NCBI GenBank assembly: GCA_031281985.1
Contig: JAITEO010000015.1
Coordinates: 1 to 8,705, forward strand
DNA length: 8,705 nucleotides
Source of the DNA: Zoogloeaceae bacterium
GTDB taxonomy: Bacteria > Pseudomonadota > Gammaproteobacteria > Burkholderiales > Rhodocyclaceae
Reading direction: 5' to 3'
The notes below the pieces were generated by a model. It was not told where the DNA came from. It made no database searches and was given only the letters and a program-made list of their open reading frames with translations. A program made the translations under genes and the position numbers. Below, piece by piece: positions 1 through 4,657 of the stretch. Positions within the stretch are counted from its first letter, which is position 1. Each line of letters opens with the position of its first letter.

Positions 1-570
1 TTCGGCGGCGCTCATCCGGTCGGCCAGGTCCTCGTGCCGCTTCTTGATGCGCTCCAGCGATTCCTTGGCGCTCATCAGCTTCGAGCCGGACGAGCCGATG
101 CTCTCCGAAATCGTCTGCGTCGCCTTGTAGACGCTCTCCGTCGTCTTCGCCATTTGCACTTCACGCTCATGCTCGCGAATCCGGGCGTCGGAAGCCTTGA
201 TGAGTTCCTTCAGGCGATTGGCCTGCAACGCGTATTCGGCGTGCAGTTGCGTCTGTTTTTCCAGCTCAGCCTCCTGCTCCGCGACCTTGCTGGCCACTTC
301 CTCGGCCAGGGATTCCTTCTCCTTTTCCAGGGCTTCCAGCGCCAGGTTTTCCAGGCGCGCGATTTCCGCGCGCGCCCGTTCGATGTCCCGCGCGCTTTGC
401 ATCTCTTTTGCCATGACGCCCGTCAGGTCCGTCTTCGCCCTGGCGATCGCGTCGCGGGCGTCGCGGATTTCCTGCTCGTAGATGCGCACGCCATTGGCGT
501 CGATGATGCTCTCGCCCAGTTCGCGGGTGCTGCCCTTGATGAGGGTGGCAATTTTTCCAATTACACTCAT
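1..570 (-). CDS. yjfJ: PspA/IM30 family protein, YjfJ type (C-terminus cut off by window edge)
   Basis: The first 190 residues of a coiled-coil PspA/IM30 (phage shock protein A) family protein read from 570 down to the window edge with no stop. The protein starts MSVIGKIATLIKGSTRELGE and is then almost entirely charged, Ala/Glu/Lys/Arg-rich helix. Segments resembling E. coli YjfJ include EQEIRDARDAI (about residues 32-42), ENLALEALEKEKE (about 73-85) and SAKESLERIKKRHEDLADR (about 167-185). Family members are about 220-235 aa, so roughly 40 residues are missing. PspA/IM30 proteins are peripheral inner-membrane proteins that oligomerise and are linked to membrane maintenance; what the YjfJ branch does is less clear. 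The start is set by AAGGAG seven bases upstream of the ATG, next to the stop of the preceding small gene. In E. coli the yjfI-yjfJ pair continues into yjfK and yjfL, so more operon genes may lie left of the window. Confidence 0.9.
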   Translation of the reverse strand, partial: MSVIGKIATLIKGSTRELGESIIDANGVRIYEQEIRDARDAIARAKTDLTGVMAKEMQSARDIERARAEIARLENLALEALEKEKESLAEEVASKVAEQEAELEKQTQLHAEYALQANRLKELIKASDARIREHEREVQMAKTTESVYKATQTISESIGSSGSKLMSAKESLERIKKRHEDLADRMSAAE

Positions 571-583
571 GATGAAACTCCTT

Positions 584-826
584 TCATAAACCATCGACCA
601 AATGTTCAAACACCGCGCCAGCCGCATCCACCACCGCGCCCGCCGCGTCCGCGAGGGAGCCCCCGATGCCGTCCAGCAATCCCTCGCCGTCGCCCGCATC
701 GAGCGCATCGAAAACCACATCCGGCACAGTGTCGCCAAGGACGTTTGCCACATCCTCCCGGCGCTTGTCGTGCAGGGGCTGGGACAGTACCGGAACCGTC
801 CGTGTATTCATGCTCTGCGTATGCAT
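584..826 (-). CDS. small acidic hypothetical protein between YjfI and PspA
   Basis: An 80-residue ORF fills the space between the DUF2170 gene and the PspA-family gene. I do not recognise its family. The ATG at 826 is preferred over an in-frame GTG at 841 because AAGGAG (833-838) lies six bases before this ATG and overlaps the upstream gene's TGA. The ORF ends at 584-586, where the TGA abuts the AAGGAG of the PspA gene. Codons are strongly GC at the third position, like the neighbours. The N-terminal half is polar with mixed charge (LHDKRREDVANVLGDTVPD). The C-terminal half is Gly/Ala/Asp-rich with a short near-repeat, DAAGAVVDAAGAVFEHL, that could form a weakly amphipathic helix. There is no signal peptide or clear membrane segment. 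Translational coupling to both neighbours suggests a role in the same process, possibly as a partner of the PspA protein, but this is inference. Confidence 0.62.
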   Translation of the reverse strand: MHTQSMNTRTVPVLSQPLHDKRREDVANVLGDTVPDVVFDALDAGDGEGLLDGIGGSLADAAGAVVDAAGAVFEHLVDGL

Positions 827-832
827 GACGTT

Positions 833-838
833 CTCCTT
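833..838 (-). promoter_or_regulatory. ribosome-binding site that decides the small-protein start
   Basis: AAGGAG on the minus strand lies six bases before the ATG at 826 and overlaps the TGA stop (838-840) of the DUF2170 gene. It favours the ATG at 826 over the GTG at 841, which would place this Shine-Dalgarno inside the coding sequence. The layout suggests translational coupling. Confidence 0.7.
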
Positions 839-1254
839 CACTCCAGGTATTCCGCCAGCGCATCCAGCGCGTCGAGCGCGTTGTCGCTCAGGGCGGTGAT
901 GTCGTTTGCGATTTCCTCACGGCTGGCCTCGCTGGAGAGCGCGCCGAACAGCACATAGCGCCCTTCCACCCGGCCAAACGAGGAAAGCGGCATCGCCGGA
1001 CTCAAATCCAGCATCAGTTCAAGCAATTCCAGCCGCCTGTCGGGACGAATCTCCGTATCCCGCCACAGATAACAGATGCACAAAATCTGATCGGGAGAAG
1101 CGGTAACGAAGATCGGTAATTCCTCGCGCCCGCCAATCACCACCTGCACCACGGGAACCTCGCCGGGAATCGGCTGCAAACTGACCGTCCCCCCGGAAAG
1201 CCGCGCTTCAATCAAGGCATCCAGACCATCGAGCCGTTTTTGTAAGGATTGCAT
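838..1254 (-). CDS. yjfI: DUF2170 family protein, YjfI-like
   Basis: A complete 138-residue protein that I place in the DUF2170 family, whose E. coli member is YjfI. It starts MQSLQKRLDGLDALIEARL and contains a beta-rich core (VPVVQVVIGGREELPIFVTAS, about residues 33-53). This is followed by DQILCICYLWRDTEIRPDRR (about 55-74), LSPAMPLSSFGRVEGRYVLFGALS (about 88-111) and an acidic helical C-terminus ending DALDALAEYLE. There is no signal peptide or membrane span, so it is probably cytosolic. The molecular function of the family is not established. Pairing with a PspA-type gene downstream is the typical YjfI-YjfJ arrangement and supports the call. The start is preceded by GAGGAAG with suitable spacing. 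It is the first gene of the operon, about 40 bases downstream of the predicted transcription start. Confidence 0.88.
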   Translation of the reverse strand: MQSLQKRLDGLDALIEARLSGGTVSLQPIPGEVPVVQVVIGGREELPIFVTASPDQILCICYLWRDTEIRPDRRLELLELMLDLSPAMPLSSFGRVEGRYVLFGALSSEASREEIANDITALSDNALDALDALAEYLE

Positions 1255-1299
1255 TTTGCTTCCTCGCGTAAAAAAGAGTGGAAAAGAGGATGTGCATTG

Positions 1300-1328
1300 A
1301 CTATAGACGACAGGCCATAAAATGTCAA
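1300..1328 (-). promoter_or_regulatory. sigma70-type promoter of the yjfI-small gene-pspA operon
   Basis: On the minus strand a perfect -35 box TTGACA (1323-1328) is followed after exactly 17 bases by TATAGT (1300-1305). An A/T-rich tract at 1341-1362, just upstream of the -35, looks like an UP element. Predicted transcription starts near 1293, giving a 5' leader of about 40 bases to the ATG at 1254. The -35 box sits in the centre of a perfect palindrome, so repression is expected. Confidence 0.8.
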
Positions 1329-1340
1329 GACATTTTATGG
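1315..1340. promoter_or_regulatory. 26-bp perfect palindrome, candidate repressor operator
   Basis: The half-site CCATAAAATGTC (1315-1326) is repeated as its exact reverse complement at 1329-1340, with only AA between. The centre contains the complete -35 hexamer of the operon promoter. A bound dimeric regulator would cover the -35 and the start of the spacer, so it would block RNA polymerase. The regulator family cannot be told from the site alone, and no regulator gene is in the window. Confidence 0.75.
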
Positions 1341-1446
1341 CAAATTTTATATTATTTTATTGTCATCCAACGGCAAGCTGGCTCAAGGTTTCAGGGCAAT
1401 CGCATGAAAGCCTTCGTCATGGAGCGCGCGCGTTTGCCATGGTGTT

Positions 1447-1553
1447 CCTCCCCTGACAAGGGGAGGAGAGGAGGGGTTTGCAGCGACAAAATCGGCTTTT
1501 TACAGGATTTGCCGTTCCAAACCCCCCTCAATCCCCCCTTGTCAGGGGGGAGG
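1447..1553. repeat. MITE-like inverted repeat with hairpin ends
   Basis: The left arm (1447-1480) and right arm (1518-1553) are imperfect reverse complements of about 35 bases, ending in GGGGTTTG and CAAACCCC respectively. Each outer end is itself a hairpin: CCTCCCC-TGACAA-GGGGAGG (1447-1466) and TCCCCCC-TTGTCA-GGGGGGA (1532-1551). The 37-base middle codes for nothing. Elements with this C-run/TTGTCA/G-run end are, as I recall, repeated in intergenic regions of many bacteria. It is too small to encode a transposase, so it would be non-autonomous. Target-site duplications are not obvious. Confidence 0.6.
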
Positions 1554-1680
1554 CGGACAAACCGGCGGTTTCGCCCACACCATACGGCAGCTTCATCCCA
1601 TCGCCTGCAAACCCAATGACATTCATGCGATTACCCTGCCGTGTAAACCCAACGCAAAACCAGCGCGGTCTTGGGGTTCT

Positions 1681-1757
1681 CGTAGGGGCGCACTGCGTGC
1701 GCCCGTTGGCCTTCACGCCGCGGGATGGATTGCGGGCGCACGCAGTGCGCCCCTACG
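1681..1757. repeat. 77-bp nested palindromic intergenic repeat
   Basis: The 25-base arms at 1681-1705 and 1733-1757 are perfect reverse complements around a 27-base loop. Each arm contains its own inner palindrome: GGGCGCAC-TGC-GTGCGCCC on the left and GGGCGCAC-GCA-GTGCGCCC on the right. The element can therefore fold either as one long hairpin or as two short stem-loops. This is the look of REP/REPIN-like or MITE-derived repeats. There is no coding content. Confidence 0.7.
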
Positions 1758-1798
1758 TCCGAGCGGATGAGTGGTAGTGAGTTTCCTTGCCTTTACCC

Positions 1799-1829
1799 AA
1801 AAAAGGGCAAGCTCCGCTTGCCCTTTTTT
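1799..1829 (-). terminator. rho-independent terminator downstream of topB
   Basis: The stem GGGCAAGC/GCTTGCCC (1805-1812 and 1816-1823) has a three-base loop. It is flanked by six A (1799-1804) and six T (1824-1829), so it reads as a terminator in either direction. It lies about 11 bases after the topB stop, and on that strand the stem is followed by TTTTTT. Confidence 0.88.
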
Positions 1830-1839
1830 GCCGCCTCAA

Positions 1840-4362
1840 TCAGGAGGCTTTTCCCGCTTTCTTTTTCGCGCCCGCCCTCGTCTTCGTTTTCGGTTCGCGT
1901 TTTTCGAATTCAAAGCCCACCTTGCCGTCCTTGCCGACCACCAGGAAGGCGGAGAATTTGCGGTGGGTGCGGGCGGAGACGAAGTCCTTCAGGAGATCCG
2001 TGCGGCCATTCGCGAGCAGTTTATGCATCTGCGCTTCCTCGACGGGTTGCAGCAAGATGACCTTTCCGGAACGAAAATCGCAGCTTTTCTCCACGCCCAC
2101 GGCCTTTTCGCAAACATATACATTGCCGTTATCATAGACATTGGCGCCGCATTTCGGGCATTTCCCCAGGCTTTTCTGGCCGGAAAAATCGACCTCGCCG
2201 CTTTCTTCTTCCTTGTCCTGGCCAAAGTCGAATTCCGTTTCGAACTTGTCGTTCAAGCGTATCGTCGCGGCGAAGGGGCGTCCCATCTTGTTGCGAAAGC
2301 CGGTGAGCGGGCCGATGACGCGCTCCCGGATCAGGGTTTCGACCTCCGCCGGCTCGAACTGGCGTCCGGCGACGATTTTCCAGAGCGAGAAATCGCAGAC
2401 GGCGCACTGGAATCTCTTGTAGGTCTCGCGCACCTGGCCGCCGCACTTGGGACAGGGCGTTTCCAGCACGCCGAAGTCGCCGGGGATGGTGTCGGAATCG
2501 TAGCTCTTCGCCCGCTCGACGATGTGCTTCGTCATTTCCGCGATCTCGTGCATGAAGGCGTTGCGGGTGAGTTCGCCTTTTTCGATGCGTCCCAGTTTCC
2601 ATTCCCAGTCGCCGGTAAGTTCCGGCGCGGTCAGCTCGCGCACGCCCAGGCCGGTGAGCAGGGTAAGGAGCGAGAAGGCCTTGGCCGTCGGGATGAGTTC
2701 GCGCCCCTCGCGCAGCATGTATTGTTCGGCGATCAGGTTCTCGATGATCTGCGCGCGCGTGGCGGGCGTGCCCAGGCCGCGCCCGGCCATCGCCGCCTTC
2801 AGTTCCTCGTCCTCCACCATCTTGCCCGCGCCTTCCATCGCGGAGAGGAGGGTAGCTTCCGAATAGCGCGGTGGCGGACGGGTCTGCGTGGCCTTGATCT
2901 GCGCCGTTTCGACGGCGACCTTTTCCCGATCCGCAACCGGCGGCAGATTGTCCTTGTCGTCTTCCTGTTCCCTGCCATAGACCGCCAGCCATCCCGGCTG
3001 CACCAGCACCTTGCCTTCGCTCCGGAACGGATGACCGGCAACGCGGGTGATGCGGGTCGTGACCTGATATTCGGCGGCAGGGAAAAAGATGGCGAGAAAG
3101 CGCTTGACCACGAAGTCGTAGAGCTTTTGCTCAATCTCGGAAAGATTTTTCGGCGCCTGCATGGTGGGAATGATGGCGAAGTGGTCGCTGATTTTGGCGT
3201 TGTTGAAAATGCGCTTGTTGGGCAGCACCCAGTTTCTTGCCAACACCTGATGGGCAAAGGGCGCGTAACGCGCAATCAGCACTTCGTCATATCCTTTGCC
3301 CGCGCCTTCTCCGGTCAGCATGGCGAGCGTCGCCTTGACCGTGCCCAGGTAATCCTCCGGCAGGCAGCGGGAATCCGTGCGTGGATAGGTGAGCACCTTG
3401 TGTTTTTCGTAGAGCGCCTGCGCCAGACCCAAGGTGGTCTTGGCGGAAAAGCCGAAGCGGGCGTTGGCTTCGCGTTGCAGGCTGGTGAGATCGAACAGGG
3501 CGGGCGGAAGGCGGGTTTCCGGTTTTGCTTCCTCGCTGACTTCCCCCGTCTGTCCCTGACAGGCGTCGAGGATGGCCTTGGCCTTGGCCTCTTCCCAGAT
3601 GCGTTCGGCGCGGGCATGCTCGTCGCCGCCGCTCCGGAATTGCTCATCGAACCATTTGCCCGCATATTCCCCGGCTTGAGCGGCAAAGCAGGCTTCCACT
3701 TCCCAGTAGGGACGCGGCTTGAAGTCGCGGATTTTCCTTTCGCGCTCGACGACGATGGCAAGCGTCGGCGTCTGCACCCGGCCCACGGTGGTCAAGTGAA
3801 AGCCGCCGGTCTTGGAATTGAAGGCGGTCATGGCGCGGGTGCCGTTGATGCCCACCAGCCAGTCGGATTCGGAACGGCAGATGGCCGCATCCGCCAGCCC
3901 CTGCATGTCGCTCCCGGGACGCAGGCGCGAAAAGCCGTCGCGTATGGCTTGCGGAGTCATGGATTGCAGCCACAGGCGGCGTACCGGTTTTTGTGTTTTG
4001 CTGTGCAGGACGATGTAGTTGAAAATCAACTCGCCTTCGCGTCCCGCGTCACAGGCGTTGATCAGGCCATCGACCTCCTTGTTCTTGATCAACCGGGTCA
4101 GGAGACGCAAACGCGGCTCGGTCTTTTCTATGGGACGCAGATCGAAGTGCGGCGGAATGACCGGCAGGTACGCAAACGACCACTTGCCGCGCTTGACCTC
4201 GTATTCTTCCGGACAGGCGATCTCCAGCAAGTGCCCGACGGCAGAGGAGACGATGTAGTCGTCATTTTCAAAGTAATCGCCGTTTTTGGGAATGTTGCCC
4301 AGCGCCTTGGCGATATCCGCCGCTACCGACGGCTTTTCCGCAATGATCAGTTTTTTGCCCAT
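1840..4362 (-). CDS. topB: DNA topoisomerase III
   Basis: A complete 840-residue type IA topoisomerase, which relaxes or decatenates DNA by single-strand passage through a 5'-phosphotyrosine intermediate. The Toprim domain holds AEKPS (residues 8-12, catalytic Glu9) and CDAGREGELIF (104-114). The active-site Tyr326 lies in TYPRTDSR. The core continues through KISDHFAIIPT (about 390-400) and the GRGLGTPATRAQIIENL motif (about 527-543). The C-terminus has two Cys4 clusters: C637/C640/C653/C656 and C735/C738/C751/C761. It ends in a basic tail, GAKKKAGKAS. It is longer than E. coli TopB (about 650 aa), mainly through the zinc-cluster C-terminus, and this matches the long form seen in betaproteobacteria. 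The second Toprim Asp is Gly here (DAG), as in Bacillus-type TopB. The ATG at 4362 is supported by AGGA upstream and by the N-terminal motif. It is transcribed alone from its own promoter. Confidence 0.96.
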   Translation of the reverse strand: MGKKLIIAEKPSVAADIAKALGNIPKNGDYFENDDYIVSSAVGHLLEIACPEEYEVKRGKWSFAYLPVIPPHFDLRPIEKTEPRLRLLTRLIKNKEVDGLINACDAGREGELIFNYIVLHSKTQKPVRRLWLQSMTPQAIRDGFSRLRPGSDMQGLADAAICRSESDWLVGINGTRAMTAFNSKTGGFHLTTVGRVQTPTLAIVVERERKIRDFKPRPYWEVEACFAAQAGEYAGKWFDEQFRSGGDEHARAERIWEEAKAKAILDACQGQTGEVSEEAKPETRLPPALFDLTSLQREANARFGFSAKTTLGLAQALYEKHKVLTYPRTDSRCLPEDYLGTVKATLAMLTGEGAGKGYDEVLIARYAPFAHQVLARNWVLPNKRIFNNAKISDHFAIIPTMQAPKNLSEIEQKLYDFVVKRFLAIFFPAAEYQVTTRITRVAGHPFRSEGKVLVQPGWLAVYGREQEDDKDNLPPVADREKVAVETAQIKATQTRPPPRYSEATLLSAMEGAGKMVEDEELKAAMAGRGLGTPATRAQIIENLIAEQYMLREGRELIPTAKAFSLLTLLTGLGVRELTAPELTGDWEWKLGRIEKGELTRNAFMHEIAEMTKHIVERAKSYDSDTIPGDFGVLETPCPKCGGQVRETYKRFQCAVCDFSLWKIVAGRQFEPAEVETLIRERVIGPLTGFRNKMGRPFAATIRLNDKFETEFDFGQDKEEESGEVDFSGQKSLGKCPKCGANVYDNGNVYVCEKAVGVEKSCDFRSGKVILLQPVEEAQMHKLLANGRTDLLKDFVSARTHRKFSAFLVVGKDGKVGFEFEKREPKTKTRAGAKKKAGKAS

Positions 4363-4410
4363 GAATCCATCCTGCGCGGCAACAAGCCGCCCGAAAAAAG
4401 GTTGCGGGGC

Positions 4411-4439
4411 ATGATAAGGGGGAAGACAGGGATCGGCAA
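4411..4439 (-). promoter_or_regulatory. candidate sigma70 promoter of topB
   Basis: On the minus strand TTGCCG (4434-4439) and TATCAT (4411-4416) are separated by exactly 17 bases. The predicted start near 4404 gives a leader of about 40 bases to the topB ATG. A small GCGGC/GCCGC stem-loop (4376-4390) lies in this leader just before the ribosome-binding site. Confidence 0.55.
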
Positions 4440-4525
4440 CTCCAGCTTACAAATCAAAGGAGAGGGGCCTGTCATTTCCTATCTTTCCAGGGACGGTTTC
4501 CCTGCGCCGGATGGTGCCCGGAATT

Positions 4526-4560
4526 GCCCTGCGCGAGATGGCGCATATCGTCCGCAGGGC
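4526..4560. repeat. intergenic stem-loop between topB and the sulfatase-family gene
   Basis: The 8-base arms GCCCTGCG (4526-4533) and CGCAGGGC (4553-4560) are exact reverse complements. The pairing continues imperfectly inside as CGAGAT/ATATCG around GGCGC. No T-run follows, so it is not a typical terminator. It lies between two divergent promoters and could be a regulatory or repeat-derived hairpin. A smaller CAGGGA/TCCCTG hairpin lies at 4488-4504. Confidence 0.4.
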
Positions 4561-4577
4561 GCGTCACGCTGTATCTT

Positions 4578-4608
4578 TTGCCCCACACGGCATGAAAGAA
4601 AGTAGAAT
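4578..4608 (+). promoter_or_regulatory. weak candidate promoter of the sulfatase-family gene
   Basis: TTGCCC (4578-4583) and TAGAAT (4603-4608) are spaced 19 bases apart, longer than the 17-base optimum. The -10 box is reasonable and the position is right for the gene starting at 4654. The spacing makes the call weak. Confidence 0.3.
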
Positions 4609-4630
4609 AGCGGCCTTCCTGAAGGCAGGG

Positions 4631-4657
4631 ATGTTTTCGAAAATGGATACCAAATGA
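4631..4657 (+). other. possible 8-codon leader ORF overlapping the next start
   Basis: The short frame encodes MFSKMDTK, and its TGA overlaps the following ATG in an ATGA (4654-4657). GAAGG (4621-4625) sits five bases before its own ATG, whereas the large gene has no clear Shine-Dalgarno of its own. Ribosomes ending the leader could restart on the large gene. This is suggestive only. Confidence 0.25.

Larger units (their letters stand above)
1363..1839. other. non-coding intergenic region
   Basis: This stretch of almost 480 bases lies between the operon promoter region and the topB stop. No convincing gene was found on either strand. Open frames here run through the palindromic repeats and lack ribosome-binding sites or recognisable protein features. 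It holds two palindromic elements (1447-1553 and 1681-1757) and the topB terminator. I see nothing definite in 1363-1446 or 1554-1680. Confidence 0.7.

Noticed and set aside
34..828. A 264-codon plus-strand frame over the PspA and small-protein genes
   Set aside because: It is antisense to a convincing PspA-family coiled coil, and its tail is low-complexity Pro/Arg-rich sequence typical of shadows.
602..958. Plus-strand and alternative minus-strand frames (602-958 and 606-863) competing with the small protein
   Set aside because: Neither has a well-placed ribosome-binding site. Both give Arg/Ser/His-rich or Gly/Arg-rich products, whereas the chosen frame is coupled to both neighbours.
1447..1757. 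The palindromic elements as a CRISPR array or rho-independent terminators
   Set aside because: There are no regularly spaced direct repeats with unique spacers, the two elements differ in sequence, and neither is followed by a T-run.
1278..1777. Open frames of 113, 99 and 62 codons in the intergenic region
   Set aside because: They run through the palindromic repeats, lack ribosome-binding sites and give no protein-like sequence.
1771..4605. A 944-codon open frame on the plus strand antisense to all of topB
   Set aside because: Its codons lie exactly opposite topB codons, so stops arise only where topB uses TTA, CTA or TCA, which GC-rich genes avoid. The translation has no recognisable domain, and topB shows clear family motifs. 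It is a shadow.
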